A DNA stretch of 64,000 nucleotides, taken from positions 1 through 64,000 of the forward strand of contig NZ_LROM01000147.1 of assembly GCF_001758785.1 (NCBI RefSeq). The letters are read 5' to 3'. Shown piece after piece: positions 53,631 to 61,470 of the stretch. The notes beneath the pieces are model-generated. The model worked only from the letters and a program-made list of their open reading frames with translations. It did no database searches and had not been told where the DNA came from. Source of the stretch: Duganella phyllosphaerae (GTDB taxonomy: Bacteria; Pseudomonadota; Gammaproteobacteria; Burkholderiales; Burkholderiaceae_D). Both the position numbers and the translations under genes were made by a program. How positions within the stretch are numbered: the first letter of the stretch is position 1; each line of letters begins with the position of its first letter.

Positions 53631-54842
53631 ATGGATATCAAGACGCTGGTCCTGGCGCTGGCGCTGGGCAACCTGAGCCTGTGCGTGGCGCTGTTCTTTT
53701 TCGAGCAGTCCGCCGGCGCACCGGCTGGTGCGCGTAGGGTGAACAGCTTGAACGGCGTCGGCAGCCCGGGCACCGCCACCTGGGCGCGCGCGCGCCAGTT
53801 GCAGGCGCTGGCGTGGGGCCTGGTGTACCTGCGCGGTACGCTGCCCGATTTCCTGACCATCCCACTTGCCAATACCCTGCTGCTGGCCGGATTCGCATTC
53901 GATGCGGCGGCGTTGTGGGAGCAGGCCGGGCGGCGCATCTGGCGCCGCTACCTGTTGCCAGTGCTGGTGCTCGCGGTGGCGGCCTTTGTCGGCGCCTGGC
54001 TGCTGCAACGCACGCCGTCCGAGCGGCAACTGATTTCTTCGCTGGCGATCGGCTTCTTTGTCGCCGCTGGCGCCGGTGCGCTGGGCCGGGGCTGGACGGC
54101 CGGCACATTGCTGCGCCGCTACCTGGTGGTGAGCACGGTGGTGCTGGCGCTGGCAGTGGTGGCACGCGGCCTGCTGGTGCTGCTGCTCCCCAATGGCTGG
54201 TCGTGGGTCAGTCCGGAACTGGTGCAAGGCATCGGCCTGGTGGCGCTGTACCTGGTCATGCTGGGCAACGGCTTCGGCTACCTGCTGCTGGTGCGCCAGC
54301 GCCTGCAGGGCGAGCTGGAGCGGCTGGAAGTGATCGATCCGCTGACGACCGCGCTGAACCGCCGCGGCTTCCACCAGGCGCTGGCGCCCTGGCTGGCGCT
54401 GGCGCGCAGGCCCGGCCAGCCTACTGCGCTGGTGATCGTCGATCTCGACGATTTCAAGCGCGTCAACGACCATTACGGCCACCTGGCCGGCGACCAGGTG
54501 CTGGTCGCCATGGCGGACGCCTGCAAGCGCCAGCTGCGCGACAGCGACACCCTCGGCCACCTGGGCGGTGGCGAATTCGCCATCCTGCTGCCGCGTACTG
54601 CGGTCGAGGAAGCTCTGCTGGTGGCCGAGCGCGTGCGCGCCGCGCTGGCCGCGCAACCGGTCAAGGCCGAGAAAGCCATCATCAACCTCACCGCCAGCCT
54701 GGGCGCGACGACCATGCGCGCCGACGACACCACGGTGGGCCTGTTCCAGCGCGCCGACCAGGCGCTGCGCCAGGCGCGCGCCGCCGGCGGCAACCAGGTG
54801 GCGGCGCAGGTCACCGGCAGCGCCGCCGTGCTCGACGCCTGA
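53631..54842 (+). CDS. Membrane GGDEF-domain protein with degenerate active site (GGGEF)
   Basis: A 403-residue inner-membrane protein. About six N-terminal membrane segments (1-225) are followed by a GGDEF domain (about 235-400, LEVIDPLTTALNRRGFHQAL, VIVDLDDFKRVNDHYGHLAG). The signature motif at residues 312-316 reads GGGEF: the third residue, a metal-coordinating Asp or Glu in active diguanylate cyclases, is Gly. The protein may therefore be a sensor or effector without cyclase activity. No I-site RxxD is seen just before it. Confidence 0.9.
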   Translation: MDIKTLVLALALGNLSLCVALFFFEQSAGAPAGARRVNSLNGVGSPGTATWARARQLQALAWGLVYLRGTLPDFLTIPLANTLLLAGFAFDAAALWEQAGRRIWRRYLLPVLVLAVAAFVGAWLLQRTPSERQLISSLAIGFFVAAGAGALGRGWTAGTLLRRYLVVSTVVLALAVVARGLLVLLLPNGWSWVSPELVQGIGLVALYLVMLGNGFGYLLLVRQRLQGELERLEVIDPLTTALNRRGFHQALAPWLALARRPGQPTALVIVDLDDFKRVNDHYGHLAGDQVLVAMADACKRQLRDSDTLGHLGGGEFAILLPRTAVEEALLVAERVRAALAAQPVKAEKAIINLTASLGATTMRADDTTVGLFQRADQALRQARAAGGNQVAAQVTGSAAVLDA

Positions 54843-54857
54843 GTCCCTCGATGTCAG

Positions 54858-54882
54858 GGCGCCGGCGCCGCGCGCCGGCGCC
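54858..54882 (+). terminator. GC-rich hairpin after the GGDEF gene
   Basis: GGCGCCGGCG pairs with CGCCGGCGCC around a 5-base loop. It is followed by AATTCTT rather than a T run, so it is a moderate terminator at best. Confidence 0.5.
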
Positions 54883-55019
54883 AATTCTTGCACACGGCAG
54901 GCGCCGTTGTCATCATGCCGTCACAAGGACGGCATATCGTGATAGCATTTTCAAAATCATCTAAATCGTTTAGTTAAATTTTTCCGCCGGCGTGCGCCGG
55001 GCGGGCATGGGTTCTTATT

Positions 55020-56474
55020 ATGTATGCAGCAGTAGACTTGGGTTCCAACAGCTTCCGGCTTCATATCGGCAAGCACGATGGCGATGCGATCCGCGTGCTC
55101 AAAAGCGTGCGCGAACCGATCCGCCTGGCCGCCGGCCTCGACGACAAGGGCAACCTGACCCCGGCCGCGATGCAGACCGCGCTGGCCTGCCTGCGCAACT
55201 TCCGCGAGGCGCTGGGCAATTACAAGCTCGACGCGGTGCGCGTGGTGGCCACGTCGGCCATGCGGGTGGCGCGCAATGCCGCCGCCTTTTTGCCCGAGGC
55301 CGAGCAGGCCATCGGCTATCCCATCGAGATCATCTCCGGCGAAGAAGAGGGGCGCCTGATCTACATGGGCGTGGCCAGCGCGGTGGCGGTGCCCGGCGAG
55401 CGGCGGCTGGTGATCGACATCGGCGGCGGCTCCACCGAGCTGATACTGGGGCGCGGCCAGGAAATCGAGCGGGTTGAATCGTTCAGTGTCGGCACGGTCA
55501 AGCAAAGCCTGTCGTTCTTTGTCGGCGGCCGGATCGATGGGCCGTCGTTCGAGGCTGCCATCCTGTCGGCACGCAGCCATTTCGAGGATGCCGCGCCGCC
55601 GTATCGGCCGCAGTTCTGGAAGCAGTGCTACGGCTCGTCCGGCACCGCGCGCACGATTGCCGACATCATCGTCAAGAACGGCATCGGCAAGGAAGTCAAT
55701 GCCGAGACGCTGACGGCTCTCAAGCAGCGCTTCATCGAGTTCGGCCACGTGAGCAAGATCGACATGCCCGGCCTGCGTCCCGACCGCGCCAGCACCATCA
55801 TCGGCGGCCTGGCGATTTTGATCGGCCTGGTGCGCGAGCTGGGCATCCCGCTGGTGCAGCCGATCGAGGCCGGCCTGCGCATGGGCGTGATGTGGGACCT
55901 GCACCTGCGCTCGACCAAGCGTGACCGCCGCGAGCAGTCGGTGCAGGCCTGCGTGGAAAAATTCCACGTCGACCAGCGCCGCGCCAACCGCGTGGCCGAC
56001 GACGCGCTGGCGCTGTACGCCCAAACCAGGCCGTCGTGTGAGATCTACACGCGCCACCTGTACTGGAGCGCGCTGCTGCACGAGGTGGGGCTGGTGGTCT
56101 CGCACACCGGTTACCACAAGCATGCGTGCTACATGATCGAAAATGCCGATCTGCCAGGATTTACCACGCGCGAGCAAAAACTCATGAGCCGCCTGGTGGT
56201 GGCGCACAAGGGCAACCTGCGCAAGGTGTCGGAGATGATCGAGGAAGTCGATATCGCCAAGGCGGTGGTGGCGTTCCGGCTGGCAGTGCTGTTCATGCAC
56301 TCGCGTATCGACATCGACTTCAGCCTGGTCAGGCTGCGCATGAAGAGCCGGATCGAACTCGACATCCCGCGCGAGTGGGTGGCCGACCATCCTACGCTGT
56401 CGTACTGGCTCGAAAAAGAGCAGGAACACTGGGACGACGTAGGCGTCGATTTCACGATCAGGACCACCGGATGA
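55020..56474 (+). CDS. ppx: Exopolyphosphatase / Ppx-GppA phosphatase
   Basis: A 484-residue cytosolic enzyme that removes terminal phosphate from polyphosphate or converts pppGpp to ppGpp. It has the sugar-kinase/Hsp70-fold phosphate loop VDLGSNSFRLHIG (5-17), the second loop VIDIGGGSTELILG, and a C-terminal HD-like helical domain (LYWSALLHEVGLVVSHTGYH, about 340-470). Length is near the shorter Ppx forms. No ppk adjoins, but an OlsB-like gene with a Pho-like element is near. Confidence 0.92.
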   Translation: MYAAVDLGSNSFRLHIGKHDGDAIRVLKSVREPIRLAAGLDDKGNLTPAAMQTALACLRNFREALGNYKLDAVRVVATSAMRVARNAAAFLPEAEQAIGYPIEIISGEEEGRLIYMGVASAVAVPGERRLVIDIGGGSTELILGRGQEIERVESFSVGTVKQSLSFFVGGRIDGPSFEAAILSARSHFEDAAPPYRPQFWKQCYGSSGTARTIADIIVKNGIGKEVNAETLTALKQRFIEFGHVSKIDMPGLRPDRASTIIGGLAILIGLVRELGIPLVQPIEAGLRMGVMWDLHLRSTKRDRREQSVQACVEKFHVDQRRANRVADDALALYAQTRPSCEIYTRHLYWSALLHEVGLVVSHTGYHKHACYMIENADLPGFTTREQKLMSRLVVAHKGNLRKVSEMIEEVDIAKAVVAFRLAVLFMHSRIDIDFSLVRLRMKSRIELDIPREWVADHPTLSYWLEKEQEHWDDVGVDFTIRTTG

Positions 56475-56567
56475 TTGCCGGACGAGCCGGTACTTTTGCG
56501 AATGCGCAAGCAAAATTCCTGTAAATGATATATATTGTTTATATCGTTGGATAATTTTGGAGCCTGT

Positions 56568-57365
56568 ATGAATAAAACTATTGATGAACAAGTAATCGAC
56601 AAAGCGCCTTCAGGCAAAGCCCCGGCAAACAGCACGCCGGCCAAGCCTGCCGAGTCGAAAGTCGAGGCCGCGCCGGTTGCCAAGCCTGCTGTAGCGAAAC
56701 CAGCCGCCGCAAAACCTGTTGCTGTGAAACCTGCGGCCGCCAAACCTGCGGTTGCCAGGCAGGCTGTCGCCAAGGCCGTTGTGGCCAAGCCGGCGGCAGC
56801 CGCCAAACCTGCAGCTGCCAAGCCTGCCGTTGTGAAGGCCGTGGCTGCCAAACCTGCCGCCAAGCCAGCCGCCAAAGCCGCCGCTGCCAAGCCAGCCGCC
56901 GCAGCGGTTGCCAAAACCGCCGCCAAGCCGGCAGTCAAGGCTACCGCCAAGCCAGCAGTCGCCGCCAAGGCCGCGCCAAAAGCTGCCGCCAAGCCGGCCG
57001 CCAAAGCCGCTGCCAAGCCAGCTGCCAAAGCCACACCGAAAGCCGCCGCCAAGCCTGCTGGTAAAGCCGCCAAACCAGCTGCCAAGGCCACCACGAAGCC
57101 GGCCGCCAAGGCACCGGCAGCAGCAGCCGGCGCCGACAAGGCCCGCAAGGATAAACTGGTGCGCGACAGCTTCACCATGCCCGAGCAGGAATACGCGGTG
57201 CTTGGCCAGGTGAAAAAAGCCTGCCTGAAAGCCGGTATCGAGATCAAGAAAAGCGAGTTGCTGCGCATCGGCGTGGCGCTGATCAGCCAGATCGATCTGG
57301 CCACCCTGAAAAAAGTGCTGGCCAGCCTGCCGCAACTGAAAACCGGCCGCCCGAAGAAATCCTGA
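56568..57365 (+). CDS. Lys/Ala/Pro-rich histone H1-like protein
   Basis: A 265-residue protein. The first ~190 residues are low-complexity PAKA/AAKPAAK repeats (for example AAKPAAKAAAKPAAKATPKA) as in AlgP/HctB-type H1-like nucleoid proteins. A conserved-looking C-terminal block (about 190-265) reads DKLVRDSFTMPEQEYAVLGQ, KKACLKAGIEIKKSELLRIG and ends LKTGRPKKS, an AT-hook-like tail. DNA binding and chromosome compaction are likely; the C-terminal block is unusual for plain H1-like proteins. The ATG at 56568 follows GGAG. Confidence 0.82.
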   Translation: MNKTIDEQVIDKAPSGKAPANSTPAKPAESKVEAAPVAKPAVAKPAAAKPVAVKPAAAKPAVARQAVAKAVVAKPAAAAKPAAAKPAVVKAVAAKPAAKPAAKAAAAKPAAAAVAKTAAKPAVKATAKPAVAAKAAPKAAAKPAAKAAAKPAAKATPKAAAKPAGKAAKPAAKATTKPAAKAPAAAAGADKARKDKLVRDSFTMPEQEYAVLGQVKKACLKAGIEIKKSELLRIGVALISQIDLATLKKVLASLPQLKTGRPKKS

Positions 57366-57405
57366 GAAATACTGTTCTGAATACAACAGATCGGTGCATG
57401 TCACG

Positions 57406-57431
57406 GAAATGACACTTTGCTGTCATTTCCT
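57406..57431. promoter_or_regulatory. Inverted repeat with Pho-box-like direct repeats upstream of the acyltransferase gene
   Basis: GGAAATGACA and TGTCATTTCC form a perfect 10-bp inverted repeat with loop CTTTGC. Within it, TGACAC and CTGTCAT lie 11 bases apart, like PhoB half-sites. It could be an operator or the terminator of the histone-like gene; the two readings cannot be separated by eye. Confidence 0.45.
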
Positions 57432-57482
57432 TGAAGTATTCGATGGTTAGTCTTGCTTCGTCACCCACACAAAGGATGAAGC

Positions 57483-58271
57483 ATGCAAACCTCGATCATT
57501 CAAGCTGCGAACCTGCCTTCGGACGTCCGTCCCGCTTCCGGCAAGCTGGTGCTGAGCATGGCCAGTACGCCGGAAGAGCTGCACGAAGTGCAGCGCCTGC
57601 GCTACAAAGTCTTCATCGAAACCATGGGCCTGTCCTCGCTCGAGAGCCCCGATGGCCTCGACAGCGACGAATTCGACGCCTATTGCGACCACCTGATCGT
57701 GCGCGATGTCGACACCCTCAAAGTCGTTGGTACCTATCGCCTGCTGAGCGCCACCCGCGCCCGCAAGCTGGGCCGCCTGTATTCCGAAGGCGAGTTCGAC
57801 CTCGGCCGCCTCAATCACCTGCGCGGCCGCATGGTGGAAGCGGGCCGCGCCTGCATCCATCCCGCCTACCGTGGCGGCAGCGTGATCATGTTGCTGTGGT
57901 CCGGCCTGGCCGACTACATGCGCCGCGAAAACTGCGACTACCTGATCGGCTGCGCCAGCATCAGCCTGGCCGATGGCGGCCACAATGCCGTCGCCGTCTA
58001 CCAGCAACTGATCGGCAAGCACCTCGCGCCCCTCGAATACCGCGTCACGCCGCACCTGCCATTCCCGTTCGGTAAGCTCGAAGCGGCGCAGAAGCCGCAA
58101 GTGCCGGCGCTGCTCAAGGGCTATATGCGCTCGGGCGCGTGGATTTGCGGCGAACCGGCCTGGGATCCAGACTTCGAAAGCGCCGACCTGTTTCTGATGA
58201 TGCCGCTGGCGAACCTCGATGCGCGCTATGCCCGCCACTATGGCGTGGCCGGCGAGTCGCTGGCAGCGTAA
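57483..58271 (+). CDS. GNAT acyltransferase, OlsB-like (ornithine lipid synthesis)
   Basis: A 262-residue protein. The layout (EELHEVQRLRYKVFIETMGL, DHLIVRD, VVGTYRLL, then RMVEAGRACIHPAYRGG and LMMPLANLD) follows OlsB, which acylates ornithine from acyl-ACP in the first step of ornithine lipid synthesis. An OlsA partner is not adjacent; in many bacteria the two are separate or OlsB is fused. The Pho-like element upstream agrees with phosphate-starvation control of non-phosphorus lipids. Confidence 0.85.
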   Translation: MQTSIIQAANLPSDVRPASGKLVLSMASTPEELHEVQRLRYKVFIETMGLSSLESPDGLDSDEFDAYCDHLIVRDVDTLKVVGTYRLLSATRARKLGRLYSEGEFDLGRLNHLRGRMVEAGRACIHPAYRGGSVIMLLWSGLADYMRRENCDYLIGCASISLADGGHNAVAVYQQLIGKHLAPLEYRVTPHLPFPFGKLEAAQKPQVPALLKGYMRSGAWICGEPAWDPDFESADLFLMMPLANLDARYARHYGVAGESLAA

Positions 58272-58326
58272 CTCCGGTCAGCAGTGCGGGTTACAATCGA
58301 GCCTCGTACGATTTAGTGGGGCGGCA

Positions 58327-59145
58327 ATGAAACTCGACCAGGAAACAGAACGCAGCGGCATCCAGCAACGCCCGGTGCTGCGCCATCGCGGCACCACGTC
58401 CGCCGGCGCCACCGCCACCACCGACCAGGTGGCCGAGGAACTGCCGGTGGCGCTTGTCTTCAATGGCATTTCGCACGCGGTGATGATGGTCACGCCGCGC
58501 GACCTGCAGGCGTTCGCGATGGGCTTCGCGCTCACCGAAGGCCTGGTGGGCAAACGGTCCGACGTGTTCGATATCGAAGTGCAGGAGCACGCGCGCAGCG
58601 TGGAGGTGGCGCTCACCATCGCGCAGGAAGACTTCATGCTGCTCAAGCAGCAGCGGCGCTCGATGGCGGGACGCAGCGGTTGCGGCGTGTGCGGCGTGGA
58701 AAGCCTGGAGCTGATCGACGTGGCGCCGCCGCGCATCGACGCCGCGCCGCTGCACGATGCCGACGCGCTGGCGCCGGCGATTGCCCGCGCCGCCGCCGCC
58801 CTGGGCGAGCACCAGCACCTGATGCGCGCCACCGGCGGCGTCCACGCCGCTGCCTGGTGCGACGCCAGCGGCAATGTGCTGCGCGTGTGCGAAGACGTGG
58901 GCCGCCACAACGCCATGGACAAGTTGATCGGCTACCTGGCGTTCGAGCGGGTGGACATGACGCAGGGCTTCGTGTTCATGTCGAGCCGCGCCAGCTATGA
59001 ACTGGTGCGCAAGGCTGCGCGCCTGAACATCCCCATGCTGGCCACCATCTCGGCGCCCAGCACCCTGGCCATCGATGTCGCCCTGGCAGCCGGCATCAAG
59101 CTGGTGAGCTTTTGCCGCAAGGACGATTGCGTCGAATACACCTGA
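58327..59145 (+). CDS. fdhD: Formate dehydrogenase sulfurtransferase FdhD
   Basis: A 272-residue cytosolic protein that passes sulfur from IscS to the molybdenum cofactor of formate dehydrogenase. The conserved GRSGCGVCGVESL (about residues 116-128) holds the sulfur-carrying Cys pair, and HAAAWCDASGNVLRVCEDVG with GRHNAMDKLIG is the family core. The start is the ATG at 58327; upstream frame is acyltransferase shadow. Formate dehydrogenase genes themselves are not in the window. Confidence 0.94.
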   Translation: MKLDQETERSGIQQRPVLRHRGTTSAGATATTDQVAEELPVALVFNGISHAVMMVTPRDLQAFAMGFALTEGLVGKRSDVFDIEVQEHARSVEVALTIAQEDFMLLKQQRRSMAGRSGCGVCGVESLELIDVAPPRIDAAPLHDADALAPAIARAAAALGEHQHLMRATGGVHAAAWCDASGNVLRVCEDVGRHNAMDKLIGYLAFERVDMTQGFVFMSSRASYELVRKAARLNIPMLATISAPSTLAIDVALAAGIKLVSFCRKDDCVEYT

Positions 59146-59170
59146 CGCGAAGGAACGCCGAAAATAGTGC

Positions 59171-59176
59171 TAGAAT
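59171..59176 (+). promoter_or_regulatory. -10-like element of the DUF1348-TetR operon
   Basis: TAGAAT at 59171-59176 abuts the operator palindrome. No clear -35 is seen 17 bases upstream. The operator would then cover the transcription start. Confidence 0.35.
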
Positions 59177-59199
59177 GTTTGTACCGATTGGTACAAACA
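59176..59199. promoter_or_regulatory. Perfect palindromic operator upstream of the DUF1348-TetR operon
   Basis: TGTTTGTACC and GGTACAAACA form a perfect 10-bp inverted repeat with spacer GATT, ten bases before the DUF1348 start. Such 20-24-bp palindromes with GTACNNNNGTAC-type cores are typical TetR-family operators. The TetR gene is second in this operon, so autoregulation is likely. Confidence 0.7.
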
Positions 59200-59208
59200 A
59201 GGAAAATT

Positions 59209-59676
59209 ATGGCCCGCCCACCGCTGCCGCCGTTCGACCACGCCTCGGCCACGCTCAAAGTCCGCCTGGCCGAGGATGGTTGGAATACCCGCAACGCCGA
59301 ACAAGTATCGCTGGCCTATACCCACGACTGCTACTGGCGTAACCGCGCCGAATTCGTCACCGGCCGCGCCGACATCGTGGCGCTGCTCCAGCGCAAATGG
59401 ACGCGCGAACTCGATTACCGCCTGATCAAGGAATTATGGGCGTTCGAAGGCAACCGCATCGCCGTGCGGTTCGCCTACGAATACCATGACGATTCCGGTC
59501 AGTGGTACCGCGCCTACGGCAACGAGAACTTGGAGTTTGCTGCCGATGGCCTGATGCAGCGGCGCCTGGCCAGCATCAACGAAGCGCCCATTGCTGCCGC
59601 CGACCGCAGGTTCCATTGGGACGCCAGCGCGCCCCGGCCGCAAGACCATCCAGGCCTGTCCGAACTGGGTTTCTAG
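59209..59676 (+). CDS. DUF1348 / SnoaL-like nuclear-transport-factor-2 fold protein
   Basis: A 155-residue cytosolic protein. The DUF1348 core shows AEDGWNTRNAEQVSLAYTHD, CYWRNRAEFV and NRIAVRFAYEYHDDSGQWYR, the cystatin-like fold family whose members are often redox- or stress-linked. Function unproven. The ATG at 59209 follows AAGGAAAA. It is cotranscribed with the TetR regulator 13 bases downstream. Confidence 0.9.
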   Translation: MARPPLPPFDHASATLKVRLAEDGWNTRNAEQVSLAYTHDCYWRNRAEFVTGRADIVALLQRKWTRELDYRLIKELWAFEGNRIAVRFAYEYHDDSGQWYRAYGNENLEFAADGLMQRRLASINEAPIAAADRRFHWDASAPRPQDHPGLSELGF

Positions 59677-59689
59677 GGTGGCGCGCGCC

Positions 59690-60241
59690 ATGGCCAGCCG
59701 CGACGAGGTCGTCGCTCGGCTGGCAGAAGTGTTTCGCACCCATGGTTACGAAGGCGCCAGCCTGGCGCGCATTGGCGCCGGCACGGGACTGGGCAAGGGC
59801 AGCATGTACAACTTTTTCCCGGGCGGGAAAGAGGAGATGGCGCAGGCGGTTATGGCGCACATCGATGCCTGGTTTCGCAGCGAGGTTTTCAATCCCCTGC
59901 GTGCGACAGACGACAGCGCAGCAGGCGTGGCGCGCATGCTCGACGCCGTGGAGCTTTACTTCAGGTCCGGGCGCAGCGTGTGTCTGCTGGGCGTGTTCGC
60001 GCTCGGTTACGAACGTGACTTGTTCGCGCAGACCATACGCGCTTACTTTGCGGAGTGGATCGCTGCGCTGGCCGCCGCGCTGCAACGCGGCGGGCATGTC
60101 CCCACCGAAGCCGTTGCCCTGGCCGAGGAAACCGTCGGCACCATCCAGGGCGCGCTGGTGCTGGCGCGGGCGGCCGACGATGCGGCATTGTTCACCCGCG
60201 TCATGGCGCGCCTGCGCCTGCGACTCGGTTCAGTACCTTGA
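59690..60241 (+). CDS. TetR-family transcription regulator
   Basis: A 183-residue repressor. The helix-turn-helix lies at about 10-55 (RTHGYEGASLARIGAGTGLG, KGSMYNFFPGGKEEM). The remaining helices form a ligand pocket with a Cys-rich part (RSGRSVCLLGVFALG). I choose the ATG 59690; a GTG at 59678 is also open. The product probably binds the palindrome at 59176. Confidence 0.9.
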   Translation: MASRDEVVARLAEVFRTHGYEGASLARIGAGTGLGKGSMYNFFPGGKEEMAQAVMAHIDAWFRSEVFNPLRATDDSAAGVARMLDAVELYFRSGRSVCLLGVFALGYERDLFAQTIRAYFAEWIAALAAALQRGGHVPTEAVALAEETVGTIQGALVLARAADDAALFTRVMARLRLRLGSVP

Positions 60242-60256
60242 GGCCGTGATCCCGCC

Positions 60257-61453
60257 TCACACCAGGCCGATATCGCGCCCCTTGGTGCCGAATATGGTTT
60301 CCACCTGGCCGCTGTTGAGACCATACATGCGCGCCAGCAGGCCGCCGAACATGGCGCGGTATTCGTTCAGTACCGGGTAGTCGCGGTTCTGGAACAGGGT
60401 TTTCTGTTCCAGCGCGATCTGCTCGCCGCGCACCGCGTTGCCGCGCACGCCGCCGCCCAGCACCCAGTACACCGAGCCGTGACCGTGGTCGGTGCCGCGA
60501 TTGCCGTTCTCGCGGAAGGTGCGGCCAAATTCGCTGACCACCACCACCACCGTGTCTTTCCATTCCGGCCCCATCTCCTGGGCAAAGCCGGCCAGGCCGC
60601 GTCCCAGTTCGTCGAGGCGGCCAGCCAGGTAGCCGGTGCCGTTGCCCTGGCCGACGTGGGTGTCCCAGCCGCCCACGTCGACGAAGCCGATATTGTATTT
60701 CTCCTTCATCAGCTTGGCGATGCGGCGCGCCTCGAGTTCGAAGCCTTTTGCGGTAATGGCGTTGCGGTTGGCCGCATCCATTTCGCCGATCATCTGTTTC
60801 ATGACGTCTTCGCGCACGACGAAGCCTTCGCGCACCTGCGCGGCCAGCGGGCTGCCGTCGTACATGGCGGCGATCATGCGCGCCTGGCGCGCATCGACCT
60901 GCGGCTTGGCGATCGAGCGCAGCGCCATGTTGGGCAGCTGCGCCGTGCCCTGCATGATCAAAGGCAGCTGGTCGGTAAACGAGATCGCGCTGGCCCGGTC
61001 GGTGTTGAGCGTGGTGGCCAGCCGGTTCAGGAAGCCGGAGCGGAAGTTGCGCGTGCCTTGCAGCGGTTGTCCGAGTTCGATGCTGTCCTGGGTTTCGAAG
61101 TGGCTGCGCGAGAGGTCCTCGGTGCCGGCGAACGGCACGAAGGCCGCCTCGCCGCTGGTAAATAGCGGGTAGATGGTGTCGCGCAGGGCCGGGTGCAAGC
61201 CCCAGTCGGCATTGATGGCCAGCGCCGATTTGAGATCGTCGGACGGCTTGGGGATGGCGATATTGGGGCGCACCTGGTAGTAATAGTCGCTGGAGACCGG
61301 CACCAGCAGGCTGGCCGCATCGTAGCCGCCGCGCATGAACACGAACAGCAGGCGCGTCTTGCTGGCCGGCGCGGCCCACAGGTTGCCGGCGGCGGCGGAG
61401 CTCGCTGCAATCGGCAGCGCAGCCAGGGATTTGAGCAGGGTGCGACGTTCCAT
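60257..61453 (-). CDS. DUF1501 exported protein
   Basis: A 398-residue protein with a Tat-like N-terminus (MERRTLLKSLAALPIAASSA, twin Arg 3-4). The DUF1501 core has the sulfatase/alkaline-phosphatase-like arrangement: LLFVFMRGGYDAASLLVPVS, VGGWDTHVGQGNGTGY and VVVSEFGRTFRENGNRGTDH. These residues in DUF1501 resemble metal ligands of the phosphatase superfamily. The function is unknown. It follows DUF1800 on the minus strand with a 17-base gap; the pairing is widespread. Confidence 0.9.
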   Translation of the reverse strand: MERRTLLKSLAALPIAASSAAAGNLWAAPASKTRLLFVFMRGGYDAASLLVPVSSDYYYQVRPNIAIPKPSDDLKSALAINADWGLHPALRDTIYPLFTSGEAAFVPFAGTEDLSRSHFETQDSIELGQPLQGTRNFRSGFLNRLATTLNTDRASAISFTDQLPLIMQGTAQLPNMALRSIAKPQVDARQARMIAAMYDGSPLAAQVREGFVVREDVMKQMIGEMDAANRNAITAKGFELEARRIAKLMKEKYNIGFVDVGGWDTHVGQGNGTGYLAGRLDELGRGLAGFAQEMGPEWKDTVVVVVSEFGRTFRENGNRGTDHGHGSVYWVLGGGVRGNAVRGEQIALEQKTLFQNRDYPVLNEYRAMFGGLLARMYGLNSGQVETIFGTKGRDIGLV

Positions 61454-61470
61454 GATGGTCTCCTTCTATC

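Noticed and set aside
56129..57304. Minus-strand Ala/Leu-rich frame opposite the histone-like gene
   Set aside because: It is the antisense reading of the PAKA repeats and has no start context.
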